Notes: generated by a model not told the origin, from the sequence alone. A stretch of 64,000 nt of DNA from Conus ventricosus (GCA_018398815.1 CM031616.1:73499445-73563444); one strand, 5' to 3'; shown: positions 28,201-37,695, counted from the first letter of the stretch. Numbers and translations: made by a program.

Positions 28201-31200
28201 TGTGAAATGGATGGATGTGGAATGGATGAAAATGGTGTGGATGTGGAATGGATGGAAATAGCATGGATGTAGAATGGATGGAAATGGCATGGATGTGGTA
28301 TGGATGGAAATGGCACGGATGTGGTATGGATGGAAATGGCACGGATGTGGTATGGATGGAAGTGGCATGGATGTGGAATGGATGGAAATGGCATGGATGT
28401 GGAATGGATGGAAATGGCATGGATGTGGAATGGATGGAAATGGCATGGATGGAAGTGGCACGGATGTGGAATGGATGGAAATGGCATGGATGTGAAACAG
28501 GTGTCTGGGATACTTGTAGTCATGGATGTGGGAATTGTAGAGTGTTGGATATGGTCACAATCTTTAGTGAAAGACAGGGTCCAACTCGGTAGATGCAGCT
28601 CAGGTCAAACGAACAAGTAGGTCATTCATTGTTTGTGACCACTTTTTATCTTCTGTGGCTACCTCTTCCCCACTCCAGGCGTCCCGACTACCTGCTCTCC
28701 ACACACACACACGCTCATTCCCACGAGTGTTGTGCCAGTAAAATGCAAACAACTTGGTGTTAATCCTCAACAGTTGACATTCATTCCTCCCTGTAGCTGA
28801 TGTTGCCAGTGTCAGTGTCTGGACTTTTTCTGAATTCTAGAAGTTGCTCTTTTCCTACAGGTATCATGCCCAAGTCCTTTATGCCTGTTGACAAAGCAGT
28901 GTATTTTACATTTCCTGTTTACATGTACATTTACAACATTGAGGATCAGTGAGCAACGCAAAATGAAAAAGTTGAACCAAGTAAGATTGTTCAGTTATTT
29001 TCTCATGTGACTATTTTGTGTCAGTAACAAACAAGTAGAGTAACTCTTGTTCCCATGATGACCATGCCCATAACTCCAAAGGAATGGTGCTTACGACACA
29101 GAATCGCCTGTCAGATATGACAGCATAGAGCACACAGAACAAGTAAGGAAACCTTCCCAAAACAAGCTTGCTATAATGTTCCCTGCCTCATTTAAGATTT
29201 ACGTTTATCAGTAATTCTAGTTCCATAATGTGAGCTTACTGTTAGGGTGGCGCTTGATTAACCCATACACTGGTTGTCGTGACACAAGTCGTGCCATTAC
29301 GTCATGGCCGTCACTGGTTGTCACGACATATGTCTTGCCATTACATCATGGCCGTCACTGGTTGTCACGACATAAGTCTTGCCATTACATCATGGCCGTC
29401 ACTGGTTGTCACGACATAAGTCTTGCCATTACATCATGGCCGTCACTGGTTGTCACGACATAAGTCTTGCCATTACATCATGGCCGTCACGGGTTGTCAC
29501 GACATATGTCTTGCCATTACATCATGGCCGTCACTGGTTGTCACGACATAAGTCTTGCCATTACATCATGGCCGTCACTGGTTGTCACGACATAAGTCTT
29601 GCCATTACATCATGGCCGTCACTGGTTGTCACGACATAAGTCTTGCCATTACATCATGGCCGTCACTGGTTGTCACGACATAAGTCTTGCCATTACATCA
29701 TGGCCGTCACTGGTTGTCACGACATAAGTCTTGCCATTACATCATGGCCGTCACTGGTTGTCACGACATAAGTCTTGCCATTACATCATGGCCGTCACTG
29801 GTTGTCACGACATAAGTCTTGCCATTACATCATGGCCGTCACTGGTTGTCACGACATAAGTCTTGCCATTACGTCATGACCGTCACTGGTTGTCACGACA
29901 TGAGCTGTAGTGTGAGCCTTGCAAGCCTAGTTTCACCGACACACAGACACGAAACTATGGCTCAGTCAGAAACTGACTTTCATGAATGACGATGAGCCCT
30001 GGAACAGCGTTTGGTTAGTAGCAGCTTGTAATGCATAGCGTGCCTTGTCTCGTCTGGTAAACAAAAATGGCGGCGCCCAAAGAAGAACGTGACAGAAGTA
30101 CAACTTGTTTGAAGATGTTTTTGCTGAATTTCTTGTGGAAAAAGCAGGTGAAGAAGAAGTTGAGGACATTTTTAATGAACTGGTGTGGTGGGTGATAGTC
30201 TTGATTTAGATCAAGCACCATGTAATCGTGATTTTGAGATCAACACTGATAGTGACTGGATGAGTGCTTAAGGGTGAGGGGAATCTCAAGATGCCATTCA
30301 GTAGGGAAGAAAAGCTCAGTGCAGCGCTTCAAGATGATCCTAAGCCTTTCAAACGAAAAAGAGGATAGTGTGGGCTAGCTATTACATTTGTTGACAGTGA
30401 CCATTTTGGGGTGTTTTTTGTGTTATCAGCACATGATTTCATCGGGAAAACTGAACTGTACCTTATTCATTCATACCTGGATTACCTGCATGGAAGATGG
30501 GTATAATCCACACTGACTTTCCTTTGAAAAAGGCTGTAACATACTTCTGAATACTATGGAACGTCATTGACTGGATTATTTGTGAAAAAGCTCTTGAGAA
30601 TGAGATGCAGAATGTGCCGCCTGTTTTCACCTATTATTTTCACATTCTAGACAGGTAAGCACCTAATCAAACACTCACAAGCACACCAGTTCTGTTTTAT
30701 TATTCTTTATTGAATTATTAATTTTTATTTTGCATAGCATATTCAAATACTAATCGTTGAAAAGTTATGCTTTTTTTTTCTCAAACTTTCCTACTGTTTA
30801 TTCACCAGAATTACTTAATAGTATGTTGTTAAATAACCAGTGTAAGGGTTAACACTTAATCTATAAGACCTTCTATATTGAGGTGAAGATTTTTTTTTTT
30901 TTTTAACCAAACAGAGGGTGGTTGAAAGGATTATGGGCATCTATGTATTTCAGTATGGGAGCAAGAGTTACCATACATGTTCGCTAATTAAGAGGCTGGT
31001 TGATTTCAGCGTCAGGTGAGCCCCCTCTGGTGATGGCCACGTCGGCTCTCTTCGCCATCAAGCATGCCGCTGAAGCTGCCAGGGAGGAGATCAAGGAAGA
31101 CAACTTCTTTCCCTTGAGTCAGTAGCTGTTTTCTCATTTTGCCTTGTCCTCTTTTGTCACCATGTGTATACTTGTGCCAGTTTTGTCTGCCATCGTGCAT

Positions 31201-33877
31201 CTAGCTGTTGTGTGTTACTTTGTGTGATAGAGTATATCTGGGTTGTGTCTTGGTCCCATAGTATTTAACCTTGAGAGGAAGAAAAAGTATAAATTCTCTT
31301 GGATGCATTTCAGCTTTATTGAATATTTAAGTTTTATTAATTCAGAGATTTTTTGGAATAGATAAGGTATATAGGACAAGAAGTCTCTTTTGTCTCGGTT
31401 CATTTATAGGGCTCCCATTTCTCTGCAAAGTGGTGAATTTCAGTGAAAACTAAAACTAGAAATGGGGAAGGAGGGGGGGGGGGGGTATGTTTTTCAGGAA
31501 AGAAATCGGAATAAGAATTTTTTTCAAAATTGGCAATCAAAATTCTGAAGTTCTGGTGTCTTTTGGAATGCTAGCAGACGAAACCGAAGTCACAAGATCT
31601 TGTGTTCTTCACGATGCAGCTGTTGCAATGTGGTCAGAGGGTTGAAGGCCTTGAAGGCAAGGCGATGTCATGCTTCGACATGGGCAAGACACTGCAAAAG
31701 TGAAAAAGATTGATAAAAATTTTTTTGAACAAACAGTCCTGCAGACCTGTTTTTCTATAGATTTTGCCAGATTTTGTACATGTTTCATGATAAGACAGTC
31801 ATTAAGACAAACTTCAAAGAAATACATCTGAAAAAAGAATTCTAGAGGCGAAGTTCTTGAGCAGTAATTGCACTTGTAACTTTAGTTGTGTGTGGAGGGG
31901 AGGGGGGGGGGGGGGAGGGGTGGGGGTGTGGGGCTTAGACCAAAGAGTGAAAGCTCTTGTTAATTTAACTTCAGTTTGCAAGATCGTGACAAGCTGTATC
32001 TGATCCTTCAACAATACACCCTGAAACAAGGGGGGAAAAAAAGAGAAAAGAAAAGGCAAGAGAGCATGCTGGTAAATCAGGTTTGAAAGTAATTTGGTTT
32101 AGAATGAACCTGTTTTTACCGTAGTTGATGCAAGACCAGGTGATTACTATGTGAAGAAGCCCCTGCTGCATGATGGCAGGTGAACATGAAAGGAATGCCT
32201 CCCCCTCCCCCCTTTCCCACCCCACTTTGGCTTTAAAAAAAAATTAGAATTTGGTACGCACTTTGTCAACAATATGCTGGTTTTTGTAAAGTAGTAGACC
32301 AAGAGCAGTTTCAGGGTGAACAGGGCCTGCTTGTGGTTGATCGGAAAAGTTGGCGATACAGCACTTGGCAGATCACACCAGTTTGTTAACAAATTTCAAA
32401 TACTTCCCCCCGAGTCAGGGAGGGACTTTCCTCAGGACTTTTCTCCTCCCCCCCCCCCCCCACAGCTGTGTAATTTGTTTTGCTGTCAGTTCTTTCATTC
32501 ATTACATCCAGAGAGAACAGTGGCTGGACTATTTTATAACACCTTATTCACTAAATACTAGATTCGCACAGAGACTGAGAAATAACCGTATCTTCTGACA
32601 AAGAGAGTCGGGGTAGAAGAGAGGAGATGGCAGCTTGCAAGCACTGGCTGGCAGAGACCAACAGAAGGGGGCTTTCCCACCAGCTGGGAGGGACTGTTTG
32701 TTGACGCTGACTGCTGGTGTCACAGCTATATTTAGGGCTGTTGTGGTGGGGTACTGTTGGCTACACTCCTGTATTGACTAAAGGGCCCCCTACCTGGATT
32801 TCAGGGAAACAGCTTTTCTTTAGTGCATGACACAGCTGTCTTGTGATGGACGAGCTGTACAAATTAAAATGGATGAGCTGTACAAATTAAAATGGATGAG
32901 CTGTACAAATTAAAATGGATGAGCTGTACACATTAAAATGGATGAGCTGTACAAATTAAAATGGATGAGCTGTACAAATTAAAATGGATGAGCTGTACAA
33001 ATTAAAATGGACGAGCTGTACAAATTAAAATGGACGAGCTGTACACATTAAAATGGATGAGCTGTACACATTAAAATGGATGAACTGTACAAATTAAAAT
33101 GGATGAACTGTACAAATTAAAATGGATGAGCTGTTCTAATTAAAATGGATGAGCTGTTCTAATTAAAATGGATGAGCTATACAAATTAAAATGGATGAGC
33201 TGTACAAATTAAAATGGATGAGCTGTTCTAATTAAAATGGATGAGCTGTACAAATTAAAATGGATGAGCTGTTCTAATTGATATTGAAGAGGTGCACAAA
33301 TTAATATTGATGGGCTGTACAAATTGAGATTCATGAGCTGCATAAATTGATATTGATGAGGTATACAAATTGATATTGATGAGCTGTAAAAAATATATAA
33401 AGATGAGCTGTGCTTATTAATATTGATTAGCTGTACTAATATTGATTGTACAAATTAATATTAATGAGCTGCACAGTTGATGAGCTGTACAAACTAATAT
33501 TGATGAGCTGTACAAATTAATATTCATGAGCTTTACAAATTAATATTGATGAGCTGTACAAGTCAGTATCGATGAGGTGAACACATTAATGTTGATGAGG
33601 TGTACAAATTAATGTTGAGCTGTACACATTAATATTGATGAGCTGTACAAATTGATAATCATGAGCTGTACACATTAATATTGATGAGCTGTACCCGTTG
33701 ATAATCATGAGCTGTACACATTAATATTGATGACCTGTACACATTAATATTGATGAGTTGTATGCAGGGGAAGCTGACGCCCAACTCTTTGTTTCAGACT
33801 CGCCTGCCCTGGTGGAGGACGTGCAGACGGCGTGCCTGGTTCAGCCCTCCCAGTTCACTTTTGGTGACCTCCAGTAG
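8847..33877 (+). CDS. Xanthine dehydrogenase/aldehyde oxidase family, C-terminal molybdopterin domain (8 exons)
   Basis: This gene encodes the C-terminal part of a molybdo-flavoenzyme of the xanthine dehydrogenase/aldehyde oxidase family. These enzymes are cytosolic homodimers that hydroxylate purines or oxidise aldehydes and N-heterocycles. Exons are 8847-9013, 10927-11054, 16525-16658, 18686-18817, 19822-19944, 27886-27982, 31010-31117 and 33798-33877. All junction phases agree. Family landmarks in order are RWKKRG, VPTRFG, HYNVFVG, the HSDGTIAIEHAGIEVGQG loop, NSITTGG, GVQKCCEALRERMKPVKE, VYGATVAEAELDVLTG, NPMIDVGQVEG, EYKPPMPKDLPVDFRVSLL, the GEPPL loop with the catalytic glutamate, and a VEDVQTACLVQPSQFTF-type C-terminus before TAG. 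The 2Fe-2S, FAD and first Mo-binding parts lie outside the window. The EYKPP and VEDVQTAC signatures favour an invertebrate aldehyde-oxidase-like member, but the residues that separate oxidase from dehydrogenase are not present here. Single-base indels interrupt exons 1, 2 and 5 as numbered here. Confidence 0.92.
9640..10130. repeat. About 55 bp tandem repeat with GGAGAAATTTCTCC palindrome
   Basis: Roughly eight copies of a unit containing GGAGAAATTTCTTC or GGAGAAATTTCTCC, then GGGACTGTWCCC and AGTGAAAGGAA, then GACCAGAAA. The last four copies carry the palindromic form. The array lies in the intron between oxidase exons a and b. Confidence 0.93.
10440..10527. repeat. (GT)n microsatellite
   Basis: TG-rich tract, with a pure GT run at about 10493-10525, in the intron between exons a and b. 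Confidence 0.95.
10927..11054 (+). CDS. Oxidase exon b (AYELGVPL...NSITTGG)
   Basis: The acceptor is TTGCGTAG and the donor is GCGCTG|GTAAGG. The exon reads GEEVFAYELGVPLTLIRVK and later NSITTGG, matching the family segment after the GQG loop. The 128 bp fit phase 1 in and phase 0 out. There is an extra T in the TTTT at 10938-10941, a missing base near 11001, and a local shift near 11030. The donor and last bases of this exon are repeated in the 39 bp array that follows. Confidence 0.78.
11041..12085. repeat. 39 bp minisatellite starting on a splice donor
   Basis: About 26 copies of a unit containing GAATGYGYTG|GTAAGGTCAA, then GACRTGACACTGTCCAGCT. The first unit is the end of oxidase exon b plus its donor; the next GTAAGG follows exactly 39 bp later. 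Most units keep the donor-like GGTAAGG or GGTGAGG. Indels are frequent in the second half. Confidence 0.96.
12110..12485. other. Unique spacer between two arrays, no gene seen
   Basis: Unique sequence separates the 39 bp and 51 bp arrays. A short open stretch near 12290-12430 has no recognisable motif. It lies within the intron between exons b and c. Confidence 0.6.
12490..15480. repeat. About 51 bp minisatellite array
   Basis: About 58 copies of a unit with GATGACAATGATTGTTTAGT, then TGTGGAGCCTGCAGGAGTGG and GGGTCCTTCC. The copies vary mainly by indels in G, C and T runs. The unit contains CCTGCAG|GAGTGG, an acceptor-like CAG. The array is in the intron between exons b and c. Confidence 0.97.
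15481..16524. other. Intronic unique sequence, no second gene recognised
   Basis: Contains open stretches on both strands at about 15480-15600, one overlapping a 157-codon - strand frame that extends into the array. No family motif is visible. The rest looks intronic up to the acceptor at 16524. Confidence 0.55.
16525..16658 (+). CDS. Oxidase exon c (GVQKCCEALRERMKPVKE)
   Basis: The acceptor is TGTGTGCAG and the donor is TTCTA|GTGAGT. The frame is uninterrupted, 44 codons plus 2 bases. It encodes the helix after TGGS in the family, including QKCCEALRERMKPVKERLG and PSWQKLVAECYSQGIDL. The split TA|C codon gives Tyr with the next exon, as in the family. The exon end and its donor recur in the 40 bp array immediately downstream. 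Confidence 0.92.
16652..17375. repeat. 40 bp minisatellite starting on a splice donor
   Basis: About 18 copies of a unit GATTCTAGTGAGTGGTCYRT, then CTGATGGTACCTCTGTGTCA. The first copy is the last seven bases of oxidase exon c plus its GTGAGT donor; the second starts exactly 40 bp on. Copies alternate between GATTCTAGTGAG and GATGGTAGTGAG. Confidence 0.97.
17590..17990. repeat. 57 bp tandem repeat
   Basis: About seven copies containing GCTGTGGGACTTTGTCTTTA, TTACTCTTCAGCAAG and AATAGTCAATAGTAAACATG. The period of 57 bp is 19 codons, so an uninterrupted 184-codon frame appears, but nothing else supports it being coding. Confidence 0.94.
17991..18685. other. Unique intronic sequence
   Basis: Non-repetitive sequence up to the acceptor of oxidase exon d. 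Nothing recognisable. Confidence 0.6.
18686..18817 (+). CDS. Oxidase exon d (VYGATVAEAELDVLTG)
   Basis: The acceptor is TGTGACAG and the donor is GAGAG|GTAGGG. The exon holds C + 43 codons + AG, all open. It reads TNPQDKYDCHYNVYGATVA, then EAELDVLTGQSQLNRVDMLY. This matches the family strand around (Y/F)G(V/A)xxxEVE(L/I)DxLTG. AG|T makes the Ser of ESLNP with the next exon. Confidence 0.93.
19082..19280. repeat. (AC)n compound microsatellite
   Basis: Long CA runs broken by short interruptions, in the intron between exons d and e. Confidence 0.97.
19822..19944 (+). CDS. Oxidase exon e (SLNPMIDVGQVEG, frameshifted)
   Basis: The acceptor is GCTTTCAG and the donor is ACATGG|GTAGGT. It reads LNPMIDVGQVEG, then after a one-base loss in the GGGGGC at about 19855-19860 it continues FLMGLGYHLTEKVKLDPKTG and LTDGTW. 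With the missing base the exon would be T + 41 codons ending in phase 0, exactly what the next exon needs. Confidence 0.9.
20085..22905. repeat. 36 bp minisatellite, subfamily 1
   Basis: About 78 copies of a unit with TGTATACTGCAGGAGTACCT, TCCTCCATGTATAGTG. Variants have GTGCAT, GTACAT or GTTACCT after the CTGCAGGA core; the GTTAC variant adds one base. It fills the 5' part of the intron between exons e and f. Confidence 0.98.
22906..23400. repeat. Degenerate stretch of the 36 bp family
   Basis: Diverged units still show ACTGCAGAAATAC, TGTAGACTGCAG and TCCATG at about 36 bp spacing, with many substitutions. This looks like the oldest part of the array. Confidence 0.75.
23401..26440. repeat. 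36 bp minisatellite, subfamily 2
   Basis: About 84 highly homogeneous copies of TGTATACTGCAGGAATACAG, ACCTCCATGTGTAGTG. Variants CTGCTGGA and CTGTGGGA come in short runs, which suggests multi-unit duplication. The 36 bp period is 12 codons, which creates open frames of up to about 1250 codons on both strands; these are artefacts. Confidence 0.98.
26441..27055. repeat. 36 bp minisatellite, subfamily 3
   Basis: About 17 copies with ATACTGCAGGAATACAGATC, TCCATGTGTAGAATGC or ...GAATTC. The switch from subfamily 2 (GACCTCC, TAGTGTGT) is abrupt at about 26440. Confidence 0.97.
27118..27899. repeat. 36/30 bp minisatellite, subfamily 4, running into exon f
   Basis: Units of 36 bp (TGCAGGAGTACAAACCTCCA, TGTCTGTTGTGTGCAA) are mixed with 30 bp units that lack the GCAGGA piece. 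The last unit contains the real acceptor and the first 14 coding bases of oxidase exon f. Both lengths are multiples of three, and the exon frame stays open upstream through the whole subarray. Confidence 0.97.
27886..27982 (+). CDS. Oxidase exon f (EYKPPMPKDLPVDFRV), GC donor
   Basis: The acceptor is AATGCAG. The exon reads EYKPPMPKDLPVDFRVSLL, then KNAPNPLGVLRSK, 32 codons plus one base. The first 14 bases, GAGTACAAACCTCC, are identical to the core of the preceding 36 bp array. The exon ends TCTAAAG before GCAGGT, so the donor is GC and not GT. The phase fits only this choice, giving SKASGEPPL with the next exon. Confidence 0.93.
27998..28500. repeat. 26 bp minisatellite after exon f
   Basis: Copies of AATGGATGGAAATGGCATGG, ATGTGG with truncated variants, starting about 16 bases after the GC donor of exon f. 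Confidence 0.95.
28501..29265. other. Unique intronic sequence, no gene seen
   Basis: Unique sequence in the intron between exons f and g. A short ACACAC tract occurs near 28700. Nothing else is recognised. Confidence 0.6.
29270..29900. repeat. 44 bp minisatellite
   Basis: About 14 copies of TTGCCATTACATCATGGCCG, TCACTGGTTGTCACGACATAAGTC. Internal copies are nearly identical. The first and last copies have TTACGTCA where internal copies have TTACATCA. Confidence 0.97.
29901..31009. other. Unique intronic sequence with a short acidic open stretch
   Basis: At about 30108-30200 a short acidic frame rich in Glu and Val is visible, preceded by a CAAAAATGGCGGCGCCCA segment that resembles one near 35590. 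I do not recognise a family. No exon of the oxidase is expected here, because exons f and g join in phase without it. Confidence 0.5.
31010..31117 (+). CDS. Oxidase exon g (GEPPL catalytic loop)
   Basis: The acceptor is TTGATTTCAG and the donor is TTGA|GTCAGT. It reads (A)SGEPPLVMATSALFAIKHA, then AEAAREEIKEDNFFPL. By family knowledge the Glu of GEPPL is the catalytic general base of the molybdenum centre. It is present. The exon is 108 bp, uninterrupted. Confidence 0.94.
31118..32844. other. Intronic sequence, low-complexity tracts only
   Basis: Homopolymer-like G tracts occur at about 31472-31486 and 31898-31930, and a C tract at about 32447-32462. No gene recognised. Confidence 0.6.
32845..33760. 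repeat. 23 bp AT-rich minisatellite before the last exon
   Basis: About 40 copies of GATGAGCTGTACAAATTAAA, then ATG. The second half has ATTAATATT in place of ATTAAAATG. It ends about 37 bp upstream of the terminal exon's acceptor. Confidence 0.96.
33798..33877 (+). CDS. Oxidase terminal exon h with stop
   Basis: The acceptor is TTTGTTTCAG. AC completes Asn, then SPALVEDVQTACLVQPSQF, TFGDLQ and TAG. The ending is typical of invertebrate members of the family, so the gene has its natural C-terminus here. Confidence 0.94.
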
Positions 33878-34650
33878 ACCGCACCACCCACCTCCCGCCC
33901 ACCAAGTAGCACTGGCTTCCAAGTGCAGGGGCAGGGAGGGCACAACTTGTTTTTCCCTGTATTAATACTAAATCAGTGTGTGCTTCCTCATCAGTGGCTG
34001 AAGGGGAAAAAGAAGAAAACAGTTACTCACCGGAACGACGAAATCATGTTTGATATATATTCAAGGGTCTTCAGATGTTTGAAAATGTTATGGTGCATAA
34101 CTGTATTTTTAGACCTCCAAGGCTAAGTACTCTGAACCTCAAGGACGTGGGGGTGGTGGAGGGGAGTTGGAAAGCAAGAGCTTGATTTTTCGAGCAAACA
34201 CAACGACCACAAGAGCAGTTCATTTTATGATTAGATCGAGTGCAATTGGAAAATGAGCTCAAACACAAACTTGTGATACTATGAAAACAAAAGAAATGAC
34301 CATTTGTAACCAAAGAGTGCATCTGTTTGTTAGTAAGGTGATGAGTTTGTCGATCTGATCAGTGATAATCAGCTTCAGGTTTGTAAAGAATTCCGGTGAA
34401 GTCCATTTGACATGTAACGCCGAACCTTTTTGTCGCAAAATGTCCATAGACCATAATCTGTAGAATTCCTTGTCATATTATTTATGGCCTATAGAAGCAA
34501 TGCATATCTCACTTTCTCCTTCACCATTTGTACATAAACTTATGATGTAGGTATGATGTTTTGTTTAGTGGTTTATCATGAATTTTGGGAGATTTTTCAA
34601 GAGGAACTGCAAGGAAAAAAGCCAGGAGAGGAAGGGGGAGTGACAATAAA
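33878..34650 (+). other. 3' UTR of the oxidase gene with candidate poly(A) signal
   Basis: Unique, AT-leaning sequence follows the stop. The first good AATAAA on the + strand is at 34645-34650, within TGACAATAAAATG. A transcript end shortly after is plausible. No other gene is seen here. Confidence 0.45.
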
Positions 34651-34843
34651 ATGATGCCATCATTATTTTGCTCTTTGCTTGAGCTCCTGGGAGTGGATTT
34701 GTGCAGTATCCTCGTGATGTTATGCGGATCAGGTCGAGAACAAGGATTGTGGCATCTGATGTTGAAAATAGAAAGAAAAAAAACATGTTAAGGCTAGAAG
34801 TAGATAAAATCTTTTTTTTTTCCCCTAAATAATTTTTGCTGTA

Positions 34844-35010
34844 ATATACTTGAGCCTTGTGTGTGGTTTAAGGATCAGATGTGTTAGTTTTCAGCTGGCT
34901 ATGTGACATGAGAAACTCCGTTGCCGTATATACTTGAGCCTTGTGTGTGGTTTAAGGATCAGATGTATCAGTTTTCAGCTGGTCATGTGACATGAGAAAC
35001 TCCGTTGCAG
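34844..35010. repeat. 79-80 bp tandem duplication
   Basis: Two copies, starting ATATACTTGAGCCTTGTGTG and ending ATGAGAAACTCCGTTGC, differ at a few positions. Confidence 0.9.
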
Positions 35011-35744
35011 ATGGTGTATGCCGTGAAGAATTATTAACCGTCTTTAGTGTGCACTTACCTGAGCTTAGTTACGCCGAAAACCCATCGGCAAGGTAAGTAA
35101 CTCCGTAATTTGAACATGGTTACCCAATTTAAAAATTAATTTAAAAGAGAGGAAAGGAAATAGTGAAATGAAAATAATTTTAAAAATTCCTACGAATATA
35201 TATATTGCTATATCATAAGTTTGAAGAATATCATATGAGCCATTTACTCGGGGGGGGAAAAAAAAAATCTTCTTCAGAACGTTCTTCCGAATCATACCTG
35301 GAACATCATCCCAGTCGAAATCTAGGTCACTCTAAGCTTCATTACCCAGCACTTTCACTAAGTCTTATGCCGTAAATCCTACAAATCACAGTATCTTCAT
35401 CACTAAATTTCGTTATAGAACGGCAGAAATCAAGGTTAGCGATGGCGAAAAACAGCATTTCGACCACAAAACTTAAAAAATTCGTAACTCGAGAACTACG
35501 GCACGTATCAATTCGCGGTTTTTTGCAAACGGAAGTAAATGGCCACAGGAAGAAGGCAGTCACGTTCTCGCGAGACTTCCTTTTCTACGAGAAATATGGC
35601 GGCGCCCATTGTTGCCACGTGTTTTACAGGCGCTGGCAGTTGCTCAGCATTTTGGCCGTGTGATTTCCGGTTGGGCGCTAGCGGGTTCTCGCCTGTCAAG
35701 AGGGTTAATGTGTGTTCTCAGGAAAATTTCTGTAGATTTTGATG
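35011..35744. other. Unique sequence, no gene recognised
   Basis: Contains an ATATGGCGGCGCCCA segment near 35593 similar to one at 30066. Short frames overlap it on both strands, but no family is recognisable. Confidence 0.5.
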
Positions 35745-36070
35745 AGGTTGTTGCCTGTAGTAATAACAACAGTTTGTGGAGTGTCAGCATGGCTGCCATG
35801 AAGAATGGTTAATGTGTGTTGCCTGTAGTAATAACAACAGTTTGTGGAGTGTCAGCATGGCTGCCATGAAGAATGGTTAATGTGTGTTGCCTGTAGTAAT
35901 AACAACAGTTTGTGGAGTGTCAGCATGGCTGCCATGAAGAATGGTTAATGTGTGTTGCCTGTAGTAATAACAACAGTTTGTGGAGTGTCAGCATGGCTGC
36001 CATGAAGAATGGTTAATGTGTGTTGCCTGTAGTAATAACAACAGTTTGTGGAGTGTCAGCATGGCTGCCG
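35745..36070. repeat. 68 bp tandem repeat, about 5 copies
   Basis: The unit contains TTGCCTGTAGTAATAACAAC, AGTTTGTGGAGTGTCAGCAT and GGCTGCCATGAAGAATGGTT. Copies are nearly identical. Confidence 0.96.
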
Positions 36071-36446
36071 GAGGTCTGCTGCAGAAGAAGTTGCTCATGT
36101 TGTGGTTGCTTTGTTGCACGATGGAGATGAAGAAACTGTCACAGGATAGGAGAGTAATGATTTAGTGGATCAACCTGACAGCGATTCTTGGTTTGGGAGG
36201 CGAACTTGCCAGAGATGAAAGGATACAACATTGAAGGAGTTCATGTGACTAAAAGAACATTAGTTGAAATTATCCAGTTCATTTCAGTGCGTAGGTGCAG
36301 GACAGTTGAAGTATTTTAAGGTAAACACGTATATTTTTTGCCTTCAGATTGAAGTCATGGAATTTATTGACCACACAATGTACAAAAAGTGTTGTAGAAA
36401 TTGACTGGTAGCACTCATAATGAAGTGTGTAAGGGCATTGCAGGGC

Positions 36447-36525
36447 TGTGTGCATAGTGGACCTGGACGGCAGTGCTTTGTTGGCCGTGTGCATAGTGGA
36501 CCTGGACGGCAGTGCTTTGTTGGCC
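36447..36525 (+). repeat. 39 bp direct repeat, inverted relative of the 37.2-37.7 kb array
   Basis: Two copies of GTGTGCATAGTGGACCTGGA, CGGCAGTGCTTTGTTGGCC. The start is the reverse complement of the CCAGGTCCACTATGCACAC found in each unit at 37183-37695. Confidence 0.9.
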
Positions 36526-37182
36526 ATGTGCTGTCCGTCCGGGAGAAAAACCGTTGCCCTGGTTCATCTCTTGTCCAGCTTACTAGTTACGGCCAAAGCC
36601 GTGCATGGTGAACACGGAACGACCTGTGTGATGAGAGCCGTGATTTTGCCCGGTTGTGCAAACTGTACTTTCTCTGGCTGTCCGGATGAAGGGACCAAAC
36701 TCCTCCTCTGATTTTTTTTTACTCTGTTTATCTTTCTTTCCAACATGGACGACGAAAAACTCATCGCTTGCATGAGGGTCAGATCATTTATTTACACAAA
36801 AAATGACAAGAATCATACTAACAGAGATGTTCTCTCTGCTGCTTCGGACAACATAGTGCCAGAAGTGGGAGAAAATGGTAACTAGTAAAATTTAACAAAA
36901 TTACAAACAAATCTTCAACTTTAGTTCCAATACTATTCATGTTAACAAAAAGTGCATGTTAACAAAAAGTGCCAGTCATGGATATGTTATCTACAAAAAC
37001 TAAGAAGCATCCACATTGATTCAAAAGTCCATGAAGGTCTTATTACTGTTTTATTCAATGCATATTGACATTTTATTCTACGTTTTGAAAATCAGAATGT
37101 TTTAAACAAATTGGTGAATCGTCGGCGTTAGATCCAATACTAATATCAAGAAAAAGTGCCTGTCTCTGTTTGGGTCTAGCTG

Positions 37183-37695
37183 TGCACGCTTCCTTGGTCC
37201 CCGGACAACTGGATGGGGCACGGTCTTGTTATGCACGGCCAGGTCCACTATGCACACTTCCTTGGTCCCCGGACAACTGGATGGGGCACGGTCTTGTTAT
37301 GCACGGCCAGGTCCACTATGCACACTTCCTTGGTCCCCGGACGACTGGATGGGGCACGGCCTTGTTATGCACGGCCAGGGCCAGGTCCACTATGCACACT
37401 TCCTTGGTCCCCGGACGACTGGATGGGGCACGGCCTTGTTATGCACGGCCAGGGCCAGGTCCACTATGCACACTTCCTTGGTCCCCGGACGACTGGATGG
37501 GGCACGGCCTTGTTATGCACGGCCAGGGCCAGGTCCACTATGCACACTTCCTTGGTCCCCGGACGACTGGATGGGGCACGGCCTTATGCACGGCCAGGGC
37601 CAGGTCCACTATGCACACTTCCTTGGTCCCCGGACGACTGGATGGGGCACGGCCTTGTTATGCACGGCCAGGTCCAGGTCCACTATGCACACAGC
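37183..37695 (-). repeat. About 71-77 bp minisatellite, 7 copies
   Basis: The unit contains CTTCCTTGGTCCCCGGACGA, CTGGATGGGGCACGGCCTTG, TTATGCACGGCC and CCAGGTCCACTATGCACA. Copies differ by CAGG-type indels. It is related in inverted orientation to 36447-36525, so the two may be amplified ends of one foldback element. Confidence 0.94.

Noticed and set aside
30060..30260. piggyBac-like acidic N-terminus
   Set aside because: Only a short acidic stretch with a stop. No DDE core or terminal TTAA ends seen.
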